DNA of 64,000 nucleotides from Candidatus Brocadia sinica JPN1 (GTDB lineage Bacteria; Planctomycetota; Brocadiia; Brocadiales; Brocadiaceae). This document shows, piece by piece, positions 1 through 9,066 of the stretch (position 1 is the first letter of the stretch; every line of letters starts with the position of its first letter). The notes beneath the pieces were generated by a model, which was not told the origin of the DNA, made no database searches, and saw nothing but the letters and a program-made list of their open reading frames with translations. The translations under genes were made by a program, and so were the position numbers. The stretch is taken from assembly GCF_000949635.1 (NCBI RefSeq), contig NZ_BAFN01000001.1, positions 434,001 to 498,000 on the forward strand. Reading direction: 5' to 3'.

Positions 1-243
1 TGGTGGGAATCCGTATTTCCCCAGGAATATATTAAATTCCTCTGCTGTAGGATAGCACTTGCCATGACCAGCAAATACAGGTTTGCCGTTTTCTGTAATC
101 CACGAATAACCTTTATGATCAACAACTCCACGATTACTTTTATGTTCTGCAATAGCCCTATTTATAGCATCCCTGGTGTACCCTAGCCCCTTATAATATT
201 CTGTCAAAGATTTGATTGTTTCTGCCGATAAGTCGTTTAATGG
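1..243 (-). pseudogene. C-terminal part of an unrecognised protein, cut at the IS junction
   Basis: On the minus strand the frame is open from a codon at 243 down to the window edge. It encodes about 81 residues, including Lys/Glu-rich helical sequence and a Gly/Tyr/Trp-containing stretch around YSWITENGKP. The family is not recognised. The frame has no start codon: it is preceded by an in-frame TAA at the boundary with the IS3 element, so this is probably the 3' part of a gene disrupted by that insertion. A similar Pro/Lys-rich open stretch lies just beyond the other IS end (1678-1841) and may be its upstream part. The two halves cannot be joined cleanly in frame, so the relationship is inferred. 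Confidence 0.4.
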
Positions 244-249
244 TTAAGG

Positions 250-274
250 TGTACCCCATTGTCTAGACAATTAT
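250..274. repeat. IS3 terminal inverted repeat (left)
   Basis: It starts TGTACCCCATTG and matches the inverted right end at 1653-1677 over the outer nine bases and again at internal CT and GACA positions. Confidence 0.75.
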
Positions 275-332
275 TTAATAAAAATAAGATAGAATTTTAG
301 TATTGTTTATGCGAAGTATCTTTTAATTATTT

Positions 333-385
333 GATGAGCAGGAAAACGGAATGGAGCGGAGCGGAATGGAGTTTTTCTGCTCATC
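333..385. repeat. Hairpin in the IS tail
   Basis: Arms GATGAGCAGGAAAAC (333-347) and GTTTTTCTGCTCATC (371-385) pair at 14 of 15 positions. The purine-rich loop contains internal copies of GGAATGGA. It lies between the orfB stop and the left IS end. No U-run suitable for a terminator follows on either strand, so its role is unknown. Confidence 0.55.
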
Positions 386-422
386 CGCCGTGCATTTCTC
401 CGTTCTTGCTTTCTTGCCATTT

Positions 423-1307
423 TTACCCGGTCAGTTCAAGAGTATTTACCATCTCTCCTTTCCGTGCCTTTTTGTTACTACAATACAGCGTTGCTGGCGC
501 TCTGTATTTAAGCGACTGATGTAATCTCTCGTTGTTATAAAAATCAAAATACCTCCTTAAACCATCCACTGCCTCTCTTACCGTCTTATAGTCTTTTAAA
601 TACACCTCCTCGTATTTTATCGACCTCCACAAACGCTCTATAAAAATGTTATCAAACACTCGTCCCCTTCCATCCATGCTGATCTTTACCCCGGCTCCCT
701 CTAATTTCCCAGTAAACGCATTGCTCGTAAACTGCGATCCCTGGTCCGTGTTAAATATCTCAGGGCATCCCTTCCTTATTGCCCTGTCTAATGCTTCCAG
801 ACAAAATCCCACATCCAGGGTTATTGATGTCTCCCACGACAGCACATACCGACTATACCAGTCCATTATTGCCATGAGATATACATACCCCTGATTGAGC
901 CGTATGTACGTTATATCCGCACACCACACGTGATCTGGATACTCTATACTCAATCCTCTGAGTAAATATGGGTATTTCTTGTGTCCTTCACCTCCTTTAC
1001 TTAGCCAAGGCTTCGGATAGATCGCATATAATCCCATCTTCCTCATTAACCGTTTTACCCTCTTAGGGTTTACCTCATGCCCTTCCTTTCTTAACCATGC
1101 CGTCAACCGCCTTACCCCATAAAACGGATACCCCGTATAATACTCATCTATCAGGTTCATCAATTGAAGATTATATGCACTCTCACCAATCGCCTTATAA
1201 TAAAAGACTGAACGGGATATCCCCAGTAACTCACACTGCCGACTTACACTTATCTCCTCATTTTCTGGCTCTATTAACCTCTTCCTTTCCTCAACCGTTG
1301 ATCCCAA
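423..1307 (-). CDS. IS3-family transposase OrfB (DDE integrase core)
   Basis: This 294-residue protein carries an HTH_21-like N-terminal region and an rve integrase core. The catalytic triad is visible: Asp131 in WCADITY, Asp188 in FNTDQGSQF and Glu224 in FIERLWRS. It catalyses strand transfer of the IS. It overlaps orfA by 17 bp in the -1 frame. A run of nine A residues (minus strand, about 1309-1317) just before the orfA stop is a classic slippery site. OrfB is therefore probably made mainly as an OrfAB fusion by programmed -1 frameshifting, and the ATG here may be little used. Its length is normal for the family. Confidence 0.93.
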   Translation of the reverse strand: MGSTVEERKRLIEPENEEISVSRQCELLGISRSVFYYKAIGESAYNLQLMNLIDEYYTGYPFYGVRRLTAWLRKEGHEVNPKRVKRLMRKMGLYAIYPKPWLSKGGEGHKKYPYLLRGLSIEYPDHVWCADITYIRLNQGYVYLMAIMDWYSRYVLSWETSITLDVGFCLEALDRAIRKGCPEIFNTDQGSQFTSNAFTGKLEGAGVKISMDGRGRVFDNIFIERLWRSIKYEEVYLKDYKTVREAVDGLRRYFDFYNNERLHQSLKYRAPATLYCSNKKARKGEMVNTLELTG

Positions 1308-1575
1308 CTTTTTTTTTCAGCCAATCCAGTTCAACCTTCAATTGCCCTATCTGCTGGTACAACGACGCACGCAATTCATCCTCCTTTCTGGCATCTTGCA
1401 CCTTCTTCAGCGAAAATATCCTCGGTATCTCTTCTATTACCTGCTTCTTCCACTGTGCTATCTGCGTTGGGTGTACCCCATATTGCCCTGCTAGCTCGTT
1501 TGCAGTCTTCTCCCCCTTTATCGCTTCTATCGCTACTCTCGCCTTAAATTCCCCATTATATTGCTTCCTCTCCAC
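1291..1575 (-). CDS. IS3-family transposase OrfA (helix-turn-helix)
   Basis: This 94-residue DNA-binding subunit matches the HTH_8 transposase family. The N-terminal two-thirds (residues 5-55) holds the helix-turn-helix with the typical ANELAGQYGVHPTQIAQWKK pattern, and a leucine-rich coiled coil follows (residues 60-90). It recognises the IS ends and couples to OrfB through the A9 frameshift signal near its 3' end. The start is the ATG about 80 bp inside the right inverted repeat. Confidence 0.92.
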   Translation of the reverse strand: MERKQYNGEFKARVAIEAIKGEKTANELAGQYGVHPTQIAQWKKQVIEEIPRIFSLKKVQDARKEDELRASLYQQIGQLKVELDWLKKKVGING

Positions 1576-1652
1576 CTCTTATTTTATACCCCCTTTCCAA
1601 ACCTTTTTCTCTTCCATGCCTGCCTTTAGCCAGGCATGATTTTCTATCTTAA

Positions 1653-1677
1653 CATACTGTCCAGTTTTTGGGGTACA
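1653..1677. repeat. IS3 terminal inverted repeat (right)
   Basis: Read on the minus strand it begins TGTACCCCAAAAACTGGACA, a typical terminal sequence for this IS3 subgroup. It lies about 75 bp upstream of the orfA start. Confidence 0.78.
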
Positions 1678-1841
1678 TTATAGGTTCAGGTTCTTTGGTA
1701 GGTGTTCTCTTAAGAGGATTTACTATTGGTCTGAAAGCACTTAGAACGCCCTTTTTAAAAGGAAGGTTTGCAAATTCTAAAATCCCCTTGAATAGGTTCA
1801 AAAGCTTTCTTTGCTTCCGGTGTGCCTTTTGGTGTGCTCAT
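1678..1841 (-). pseudogene. Degraded N-terminal fragment beside the IS
   Basis: An ATG at 1841, preceded by a GGGGG purine run, opens a 28-residue frame beginning MSTPKGTPEAKKAF and ending in TAA. From about 1795 a different frame stays open to the IS end, encoding Phe/Lys/Pro-rich sequence (PFKKGVLSAF, then KRTPTKEPEPI). A one-base shift at a GGGG run would join the two, which suggests a frameshifted gene start. The ATG frame is also open upstream to about 1988, so the true 5' end is uncertain. The family is not recognised. Confidence 0.3.
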
Positions 1842-2328
1842 GTTACCCCCTAAAGTAAGAAGCCCTAGAAAATGATTAAGGGAAATCCATCTAGGGAAAT
1901 GGACTTGTCGGTCGGCCAACCTATCCCTTAATTGTTCAAAGTCCTGAAATGCGAAAATTTTTCGCTCAAAACCCTTTTTGCTGTATTCCTATCACAGGGG
2001 GATATAATAGAAATATCCATGCGTGTGATGTCCAGCCCCCCCTTGTTCATGTCGTACTTATGTCGTACCTAATCATAAAAACATATCAAAAATGGCGAAA
2101 AGAGACAAGAGTTAAAAATCCTTGAATGACTTAAGAACACTGATAGAATCAAGCAAAATCGAAAAGCATAAGAATACATGGAAAACTGTATAAATTGCCA
2201 GGAAATAACTATTTGACATTAAGATACTACTTTGATAAATTGAATTTTTAAATACTCAAGATATAAGGTTTTTCGCGACGGGATATAACATAGTAATAAT
2301 CCGTCCATTATTTGACTCCTAAAATATC
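1842..2328. other. Gene-free stretch before the TPR gene
   Basis: No convincing gene is present. The minus strand has an open frame of 49 codons (1842-1988) contiguous with the fragment at 1678-1841. A short direct repeat ATGTCGTAC occurs twice near 2047-2065. A promoter-like element lies at 2213-2241. Confidence 0.4.
2213..2241 (+). promoter_or_regulatory. Candidate sigma-70 promoter of the TPR gene
   Basis: A perfect -35 hexamer TTGACA (2213-2218), a 17-bp spacer and a weaker -10 TAAATT (2236-2241) sit about 90 bp upstream of the GTG start of the TPR gene. This is based on sequence match only. Confidence 0.4.
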
Positions 2329-4032
2329 GTGAACAGAAAAAAACGATTCTGGATATATCTCTTACTGGCGACTCTCCCAATAGCATGCAGAACCCCTTAT
2401 TATGCTAGGGCAGAAAAGAAGCCCAAAAGGGCGTATCTCAATTCTATTACTGACAAGCTCACTGGAGCGACTACACCTGAACAGCACAAAACCGCGGGGA
2501 TTTCCTCCTTCGATAAAGGAATGATTGAAGATGCCCTGGCGGAATTGAAGCTGGCTGCTGAAGGAATAAAAGAAGATGGTGAATTGCGGCATTATTTGGG
2601 AAAGGCTTATTATGAAAGTGACAAACTGGATGAAGCCATTGCTGAGTTGCTTGCAGCCATATCTTACTATAAACCAAATCAAACAACGGAAAGAGCAGAT
2701 GCTTACAACGACCTTGGTCTTGCCTACAAAAAGAAGAAAGCGTTTACTGATTCTGTTTCAGCATTTAAAGAGAGCATTGAACTGAATCCTTCCGTAGCGG
2801 ATACAAATTATAATTTGGCGCTTCTCTATTATGAAGAAGATATGATGAATGAATGCATTGCCTGTCTCAAAAGGGTAATCAAACTTGATCCGAAAGAAGC
2901 GGATGCCCATTTCATCATGGGGTTGGCATATTATAAAAAGAAAGCCATTGACAAGGCCATGAATGCGTTTCAGCAGGCAATTGTTTTAAATCCCAAGGAT
3001 GCCGGTGCACATAACTATCTCGGCATACTGTATTATGAACGGGGCGATCTTGAAAAGGCAATCATCGAACATAAATCTGCCATTCAGTTGAATAGAAATT
3101 ATACTGAGGCTTTTAATAACCTGGGGGTTGCGCTCTATGCCAAGGGTGATCTCCGTGAGGCAGCGGATGCTTTTAGAAAGGTGTTGGAATTAGAACCAAA
3201 ATTTGCAGAAGCACACTATAGCCTTGGACTCATCTATAGCGAAGAAGGCAGGCCTGACGATGCAGTAGCCTCCCTGGAAAAAGCGCTCAAGCTTAATCCA
3301 AAAATTGCCGAGGCGCACGTTAAGCTCGGTGAGGTTTACACGGAAAAGGATATGTTAGAAGAGGCATTGTCAGAATACAACAAGGCCATCGATGTCAAGC
3401 CCAACTATGCAGAGGCATATTACAATTCCGGCGAACTCTATGCTACTGTGGGGAAACATGAAAAATCAATTGCAGCCTGGAGGAAGACCATTGAGTTTAA
3501 TCCTAAAAATACGGACGCATACTTCAACATGGGGGTGGCATATTATAACCAGAATAAGCTCGATAAGGCCGTTTCTATGTGGAACAAAGTTCTTGAAATA
3601 AATCAAACCGATTACGATGCCCTGACCAGTCTCGCTGACGTTTATGATATACAGGGTTTAACAGACAGGGCCATACAAACCTGGGAAAAGGTCACTGAAA
3701 TGTATCCCGAACATGCAGATATATATTATAAGTTGGGGAATGCCTATGCGAAGAAAGATATGCATACTACTGCCATTCCTTGCTGGGAAAAGGCGGTTGA
3801 AATTGATCCAAATCTTGCGAATGCCTTTTTCAATCTTGGGCTTGTTTATCAAAAGATCGGCAAACAGGATGAGGCCATTGATGCCTATAAAAAGGTTTTG
3901 GATATCAATGCGGATGATATAGATGCCCATAAAAATTTAGGTTTGCTTTACCAGGAAAAGGGTATGCATGTGGAGGCCGAATCGGAATTTGCCATTTGCG
4001 ATAAATTGAAATCTCATCAAGAGATTCGGTGA
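2329..4032 (+). CDS. Exported TPR-repeat protein
   Basis: This 567-residue protein has a hydrophobic N-terminal export signal. A Cys at residue 20 (LPIAC) resembles a lipobox but has Pro at -3, so it may instead be cleaved after ARA near residue 29. From about residue 55 to the C-terminus it is almost entirely tandem 34-residue tetratricopeptide repeats, roughly fifteen, with recurring A.. LG.. Y and A.. P signatures. Such proteins act as scaffolds in envelope complexes; the partner is unknown. The start is GTG. It converges on the RNA helicase with only 32 bp between stops. A second, shorter TPR protein lies at 12982-13773. Confidence 0.85.
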   Translation: MNRKKRFWIYLLLATLPIACRTPYYARAEKKPKRAYLNSITDKLTGATTPEQHKTAGISSFDKGMIEDALAELKLAAEGIKEDGELRHYLGKAYYESDKLDEAIAELLAAISYYKPNQTTERADAYNDLGLAYKKKKAFTDSVSAFKESIELNPSVADTNYNLALLYYEEDMMNECIACLKRVIKLDPKEADAHFIMGLAYYKKKAIDKAMNAFQQAIVLNPKDAGAHNYLGILYYERGDLEKAIIEHKSAIQLNRNYTEAFNNLGVALYAKGDLREAADAFRKVLELEPKFAEAHYSLGLIYSEEGRPDDAVASLEKALKLNPKIAEAHVKLGEVYTEKDMLEEALSEYNKAIDVKPNYAEAYYNSGELYATVGKHEKSIAAWRKTIEFNPKNTDAYFNMGVAYYNQNKLDKAVSMWNKVLEINQTDYDALTSLADVYDIQGLTDRAIQTWEKVTEMYPEHADIYYKLGNAYAKKDMHTTAIPCWEKAVEIDPNLANAFFNLGLVYQKIGKQDEAIDAYKKVLDINADDIDAHKNLGLLYQEKGMHVEAESEFAICDKLKSHQEIR

Positions 4033-4064
4033 CTCTTTTATTGCTGAGCAGTATATAAACTTTT

Positions 4065-5639
4065 TTATCTTTTTGCTCTTTCAATAATTGGCCTTTTCCC
4101 ACCTTTTTTCTTTTTAAAAATATTCAGTATTATTTCTGCTTCTTCAAAAGGGACTGTGATAAAGGAAAATTTATCAAATATTTGAATGTCTTTTATTTTT
4201 TCTCTATAAACTTTGGCTTGCTGTTTTATGAAATCTGCTAATTTTTTGGGAGTCATACCGTCGATTTTTCCTAGTCCTACAAAGAGCCTTGATGTTCCTT
4301 TTCTGTCAATAGAAACATCCCTTATTTCATTATAATTACTTTCATCAAGTTCGTCTTGAAAGGAATGTTTTAAAAGGGCAGCCAGAACCTTTCCTGCCTC
4401 ATTTTCCTTCAGCATTTCTTGTGCAAGTTCAAGATATCCATTCATATCTTCCGACTTAATGATATTTGCAAGCTGCATCTTTATCCTGGATTTTTTTTGA
4501 TTTATCACATCTGCTATTTTTGGCAGTTTTTCTTTTCGAATATCAGTTTTTGCAATCTTTTTAATAAAAATAAGCCTTCGATATTCATCAGGTGTAACAA
4601 AAGTTATAGCAGTCCCCTCCTTTCCAGCCCTACCCGTTCTTCCTATTCTATGGACATAAGATTCAGGGTCCTGAGGTAGGGAGTAGTTTATTACGTGCGT
4701 TAAGTTATGAATATCTATACCCCTGGCGGCAACATCTGTAGCCACCAGGATATTAATTCTTTGCTTTCTGAATTTCTGTAATATTATTTCCCTCTGATTT
4801 TGAGAGATATCTCCATGTAACGCTTCTGCGTCATAGCCTCTTTCTATAAGCTTATTTGCTACAGTATCAACGTCAACCTTCGTTCTGCAAAATACCAAGC
4901 CGTAGAATTCGTGTTCAAAATCTACGATCCTGCATAATGCATCAAATTTATCCGAAGGTGCTACTTCAAAATATATCTGATCTGTTAAATTTGTTGTAAG
5001 CTGCTCTTTTTTTACTCCAATCATCTCATATTCTTTCATATACTTTTCTGCTATACTTACTATTTTTTCTGGCATCGTAGCGGAAAAGAGCAGCATTCTT
5101 TTCATAGAACCGGTATTTTTAATAATTTCTTCCACATCGTCAATAAATCCCATATTTAACATCTCATCTGCTTCGTCTAGGACTAGATATGATATATTTT
5201 TCAGCATGAGACTTTTTCTTTTTATATGATCCAATATCCTTCCGGGAGTCCCTACCACGACATCAATCCCTTTTTTCAACCTTCTAAACTGTTCTTCTAT
5301 TGACTGGCCACCATAAATAGGCGCTATCTGCAGCAGTTTTTCTCCTTTATAAGAATTTAGCTCTTCTGAGACCTGGATAGCCAACTCTCTTGTTGGAACA
5401 AGAATAAGCGCCTGAATAGCTTTTGCCCTTTCTTTTATCCCTTCAAGTATGGGGAGTCCGAATGCAGCAGTCTTTCCCGTTCCTGTTTGTGCCTGTCCGA
5501 TAATATCGACTTCTCCTTTCAAGAGGACCGGGATAGTCTTTTGCTGAATTGGGGTAGGCTCTTCAAAGCCTTTTTTCCTTAATGCATCTAATGTGCTTTC
5601 TGATAAACCCAATAGTCTAAATTTTTCTAATTTCTCCAT
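4065..5639 (-). CDS. deaD: DEAD-box ATP-dependent RNA helicase with DbpA-type RNA-binding domain
   Basis: This 524-residue SF2 helicase unwinds RNA in ribosome assembly, mRNA turnover or cold adaptation. The Q motif is at residues 12-38, motif I AQTGTGKT at 50-57, PTRELA near 82, DEAD at 155-158, SAT at 186-188 and HRIGRTGR at 330-337. The C-terminal 75 residues form a DbpA/CsdA-like RRM fold (TSRLFVGLG.. through FITVPFEEAE) with a basic tail. The length matches CsdA/DeaD-like proteins rather than minimal RhlE. The ATG start at 5639 gives a complete Q motif. It is monocistronic and diverges from the ABC transporter operon. Confidence 0.95.
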   Translation of the reverse strand: MEKLEKFRLLGLSESTLDALRKKGFEEPTPIQQKTIPVLLKGEVDIIGQAQTGTGKTAAFGLPILEGIKERAKAIQALILVPTRELAIQVSEELNSYKGEKLLQIAPIYGGQSIEEQFRRLKKGIDVVVGTPGRILDHIKRKSLMLKNISYLVLDEADEMLNMGFIDDVEEIIKNTGSMKRMLLFSATMPEKIVSIAEKYMKEYEMIGVKKEQLTTNLTDQIYFEVAPSDKFDALCRIVDFEHEFYGLVFCRTKVDVDTVANKLIERGYDAEALHGDISQNQREIILQKFRKQRINILVATDVAARGIDIHNLTHVINYSLPQDPESYVHRIGRTGRAGKEGTAITFVTPDEYRRLIFIKKIAKTDIRKEKLPKIADVINQKKSRIKMQLANIIKSEDMNGYLELAQEMLKENEAGKVLAALLKHSFQDELDESNYNEIRDVSIDRKGTSRLFVGLGKIDGMTPKKLADFIKQQAKVYREKIKDIQIFDKFSFITVPFEEAEIILNIFKKKKGGKRPIIERAKR

Positions 5640-6091
5640 AGTATTCTTCCAAATTTAATATTTTCTAAGTGCTTGCAATTGCTTTAGGAAAATGCACTGA
5701 TATAATGACCGCCTTGTATTTAAAACAGATTTTAGATCGATTTGGCTCCCTCTGGCTATATACCTTATAGTTTATTGTGGGAAAGTAGAATGAATGCTTA
5801 CCGGATAGATATAAGGAGGCTTTTTTTCCTTGAGAATTCCTTCTCATTTCTGTCAACGTTCCATGAGAATCTGAAAAACTCAAGGGTTTTTCTTTGAGAT
5901 GCGATTCAAAACCAAGAACCGTTTTGTCCTTTTGCAGCCTACTAAGGCTTCCGTTAGGAAGGTAACTATTATTCCGCAAGAACTTTTCGTAAAAATCACT
6001 TCCTCTATAATAAAGTTCGTCTTTTAAATAAAGATAAGCTGAAAAACTACCAAATTATAGCCTAAATTCCTTTTTATTTCAAGGATTTATC
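5640..6091. other. Divergent intergenic region
   Basis: This 452-bp region separates the divergent helicase and ABC transporter genes. A 104-codon minus-strand open frame (5665-5979) is present but has low-complexity, unfamily-like sequence and no clear ribosome-binding site; I do not call it a gene. The region probably holds both promoters and 5' leaders. AT-rich tracts occur near 6000-6060 but no single promoter stands out. Confidence 0.4.
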
Positions 6092-7654
6092 TTGAGAAGA
6101 TTTCGTGAATGGCTTATATTTATTGCTATGAACTATAGACTTTTTATAATCCGGCACCTTGTATTATTACAGATTTGCTTTTTGGTTCTTTATTTGTCCA
6201 CAACCAACGCATTTGCGTATCAAAATGCCCTTGAAAAGATAAAGACTTCCGGAGTGATGACGTGGGGATTTGATGCAGAAGGGGGAGCCCCGTATGTATT
6301 TCACGATCCCGCTCACCCGTCAAAAATTATCGGTTTTGAGGTAGAACTTGTTGAGGCCATTGCCAGGGAATTGGGAGTAAGGGTACAGCACTTTCAGAAC
6401 TCATGGGACAGCATCCTGCTTTCTCTCCAACGAGGGGATTTTGATATAGCGCTTAATGGCATTGAAGTTACTCCGGATAGGGCACAGTCTGTATTGTTTA
6501 CCCGCCCGTACTATAGGTACGCTTTGCAGATTGTTGTCCGCGCATCAGATAATCGCATCAATCGTTTGGAAGACCTTCGGGGCAAAAAGGTCGGAACCTT
6601 GTATAACACGGAGGCCAAGCATCTTCTCGAAGAAATGGGAGATGTTGCCGTTAACACTTACAGTGGGCAGGTGGAACCTTTCAAAGATCTTTCTTTAAAC
6701 CGTATTGACGCCGTCTTTGTGGATTTACCCATTGCATCGTATTATGCCTTGCCCAACCCACAGTTGCGCATGGTGGGCGCTCCGGTGGGTGAAGGGCACT
6801 ATGCCATCGCCCTCCGGAAAGAGGATACAGCATTAGCCGAAGAATTAAACAAAATCATCGAAAAACTGTCGAGATCGGGGGAATTAAAAAAAATCTATAG
6901 CCATTGGGGGTTATGGAATGCCTCACAAGAAAAGCTCTTTTCACATAAAGAGCTTTTACAAAAATACACTGAAGATCCTCCGTCTGTTTTGGAAAAGACA
7001 CCAGTGACGGCAACCAGGTTTTTTCCTGTCTTGTTAAAAGGAGCGCTGGTTACCGTAGGTATCTCCATTTTGTCTATGATGCTGGCCATTTTTCTGGGAC
7101 TTGTTCTCGTGGTTATGAGATTATATGGGAATACGTGGTTACAGATGATTTCTACGGCCTATATTGAGATCTACCGTGGAACTCCGCTCCTTATTCAGTT
7201 GTATATTTTGTATTATGGTTTGCCAAACATCGGTATTGCCATGAGTGCATTTGCCGTTGCGATCCTTGGGTTAGGTATGAACTATGCTGCTTATGAAGCC
7301 GAAATTTATCGTGCGGGTATTCAGGCCATCCATAGGGGCCAAACCGAGGCAGCCCTTTCGCTGGGCATGTCGAAAGGCCTGACTTTAAAACGAATCATTC
7401 TGCCACAGGCATTCCGTATCACCATACCACCCATGACCAATGATTTTATCGCCTTGTTTAAAGATTCTTCCCTGGTCTCCGTCATCGCTATAACGGAACT
7501 CACAAAGAGTTATAGCATATTGGCAGCAGCCTCAATGGATTTTTTTATATTGGGAATTATTACAGCGCTCCTCTATTTTGGCATGAGCTATCCCCTCTCA
7601 CTGTATGCCAGAAAATTAGAAAAAAAATTAAAATCTCATGATAGAAATATGTAA
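6092..7654 (+). CDS. Polar amino-acid ABC transporter, fused substrate-binding protein and permease
   Basis: This 520-residue protein has an N-terminal signal/anchor, a periplasmic SBP_bac_3 domain (about residues 45-270, with the GFEVELVEAIARELG and GDFDIALNG signatures) and a C-terminal HisM/GlnP-type permease (about 310-510). The permease carries the EAA loop EAALSLGMSKGLTLKRIILP, which docks to the ATPase. It imports a polar amino acid, perhaps glutamine, glutamate or a basic residue; the specificity cannot be read. A TTG start at 6092 has AAGGA upstream; an ATG at 6128 gives a tidier signal peptide and may be the real start. The gene overlaps the ATPase gene by 17 bp, so translation is probably coupled. 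Confidence 0.9.
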   Translation: MRRFREWLIFIAMNYRLFIIRHLVLLQICFLVLYLSTTNAFAYQNALEKIKTSGVMTWGFDAEGGAPYVFHDPAHPSKIIGFEVELVEAIARELGVRVQHFQNSWDSILLSLQRGDFDIALNGIEVTPDRAQSVLFTRPYYRYALQIVVRASDNRINRLEDLRGKKVGTLYNTEAKHLLEEMGDVAVNTYSGQVEPFKDLSLNRIDAVFVDLPIASYYALPNPQLRMVGAPVGEGHYAIALRKEDTALAEELNKIIEKLSRSGELKKIYSHWGLWNASQEKLFSHKELLQKYTEDPPSVLEKTPVTATRFFPVLLKGALVTVGISILSMMLAIFLGLVLVVMRLYGNTWLQMISTAYIEIYRGTPLLIQLYILYYGLPNIGIAMSAFAVAILGLGMNYAAYEAEIYRAGIQAIHRGQTEAALSLGMSKGLTLKRIILPQAFRITIPPMTNDFIALFKDSSLVSVIAITELTKSYSILAAASMDFFILGIITALLYFGMSYPLSLYARKLEKKLKSHDRNM

Positions 7655-8393
7655 TCTATTCAAAAAATATGATCATCAACCCTTATTTCAAGGACTGAAT
7701 TTAGTAATAGAAAGGGGGAGTGTTGTTACCATTATTGGACCGTCTGGCAGCGGCAAGAGCACACTCCTGAGATGTATGAATGGATTAGAGATGTTTCAAA
7801 AAGGCTCCATAACTGTCAATGGTCAAAAACTCTATGGTTTTCATGAACAGGGCTACCATAAGGAACAAGAAACCGTCATGGTAAAAAACATCCGACGGAA
7901 ACTGGGAATGGTCTTTCAGCAGTTTAATCTTTTTCCACATATGACAGTGCTTCAGAACATAACTGTTGCTCCAATTTCCGTATTAGGCATTCAACAAACT
8001 GAGGCCGAGTCAAATGCCTTCTCTTTACTGAAGAAGATACATCTGGAAGAAAAAGCCCAAAAATATCCCGGACAGCTATCTGGCGGTGAACAGCAGCGGG
8101 TGGCTATCGCCCGGGCACTGGCAATGAGGCCTGACGCGATGCTCTTTGATGAGCCAACATCTTCCCTTGATCCCGAGATGATTGAAGAGGTGCTCCTGGT
8201 TATCAAATCTCTGGTATCGGAGGGGATGACGACGATAATTGCAACGCACGAAATGGGTTTCGCAAGGGACGTTTCAACACAGGTAATCTTTTTAGAGAAG
8301 GGAGAAATTGTGGAACGAGGGGATCCAAAGGAGTTATTTTTCAATCCCAGAAGCGACAGGACGAAGGTGTTTCTCAGTCGTTTCATGAAGTGA
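7638..8393 (+). CDS. Polar amino-acid ABC transporter ATP-binding protein
   Basis: This 251-residue GlnQ/HisP-type ATPase powers the transporter encoded just upstream. Walker A GPSGSGKST lies at about 34-42, the Q-loop FQQFNLFPH near 95, the signature LSGGEQQRVAIARAL near 149, Walker B MLFDEPTSSLDP near 172 and the H-loop ATHEMGFA near 207. The length is typical. Its start overlaps the permease end by 17 bp. No strong terminator follows. Confidence 0.94.
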   Translation: MIEICNLFKKYDHQPLFQGLNLVIERGSVVTIIGPSGSGKSTLLRCMNGLEMFQKGSITVNGQKLYGFHEQGYHKEQETVMVKNIRRKLGMVFQQFNLFPHMTVLQNITVAPISVLGIQQTEAESNAFSLLKKIHLEEKAQKYPGQLSGGEQQRVAIARALAMRPDAMLFDEPTSSLDPEMIEEVLLVIKSLVSEGMTTIIATHEMGFARDVSTQVIFLEKGEIVERGDPKELFFNPRSDRTKVFLSRFMK

Positions 8394-8532
8394 TACTTTA
8401 CCACTCCTGCATTTGAAAAATTGATGATGCTTGACATGAATTCATAAATTTGCTACTTTGCTTCAATGAAACCGAAAAGGCAATTTTGCAGAATGTAACA
8501 GAGTCAAGATACCAACCTCCATTCTCACAGCT

Positions 8533-9066
8533 ATGCGGAACGCGATCATTTACATTCCAGCCTATATGCTATTCATGATAATTCACTGGTTTGGGTATAT
8601 TTGTAAAGCTGAACCAAATATGTCACAAATCTGTGACTTTTATCAGAAAATAGCAAATAATGCCGGCATATATTCAACGATCAATACTGACTGGTCAAAC
8701 ACGACAGTTCCTCCGGTATTTCCTGCCAGGGTGATTGATAGCGCCAGCGAAAATCAGAATAGTAAATTGGTAGTAGCGGTAATTGAGAATCGATTTATCG
8801 TTAAAGGAGTAATTACCGATATTCAGCATGCTTCAAAAGACATCCAAAAATTTTCCCTGCAAATTAAAAAGATAGAGCCATGTAAAGATTATCCGAACTT
8901 TGGCAATAATTACGCAGGCAAGATAGTTGAAATATTTTCCGAAATTGGTATTCCATCCTCCTTTCAGATAGGAATGGAAGTCCGTGTGATACTTCGTGTT
9001 TCGGGAGATGAGTGTGGACAGACCTTATTCTTCGTGGAGGTAATTGAAAGTGGAGCAAAAAATTAA
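8533..9066 (+). CDS. Small exported protein of unknown function
   Basis: This 177-residue protein begins with a hydrophobic segment (residues 5-24) that reads as a signal peptide or anchor. A mainly beta-strand-like region follows, with four Cys that could form disulphides in the periplasm (CDFYQK, PCKDYPN, DECGQT and one in the leader). No family is recognised. It overlaps the start of the M6 protease gene by about 17 bp, so the two are probably co-translated. A role as a protease partner, propeptide-like inhibitor or substrate is possible but only inferred. Confidence 0.7.
   Translation: MRNAIIYIPAYMLFMIIHWFGYICKAEPNMSQICDFYQKIANNAGIYSTINTDWSNTTVPPVFPARVIDSASENQNSKLVVAVIENRFIVKGVITDIQHASKDIQKFSLQIKKIEPCKDYPNFGNNYAGKIVEIFSEIGIPSSFQIGMEVRVILRVSGDECGQTLFFVEVIESGAKN

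Larger units (their letters stand above)
250..1677 (-). mobile_element. IS3-family insertion sequence, apparently complete
   Basis: The element is 1,428 bp with imperfect terminal inverted repeats, both beginning TGTACCCCA and sharing a later GACA, at 250-274 and 1653-1677. It carries overlapping orfA and orfB on the minus strand in the usual IS3 arrangement. No convincing 3-5 bp target duplication is seen (left flank ends TTAAGG, right flank starts TTATAG), so a flanking deletion or an old insertion is likely. Both transposase frames are intact, which suggests potential activity. The non-coding tail beyond orfB (about 170 bp) is longer than usual for IS3 elements. Confidence 0.88.

Noticed and set aside
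5665-5979. 104-codon minus-strand open frame in the helicase/ABC intergenic region
   Set aside because: It has no recognisable family, no clear ribosome-binding site and low-complexity composition; it looks like chance in a promoter region.
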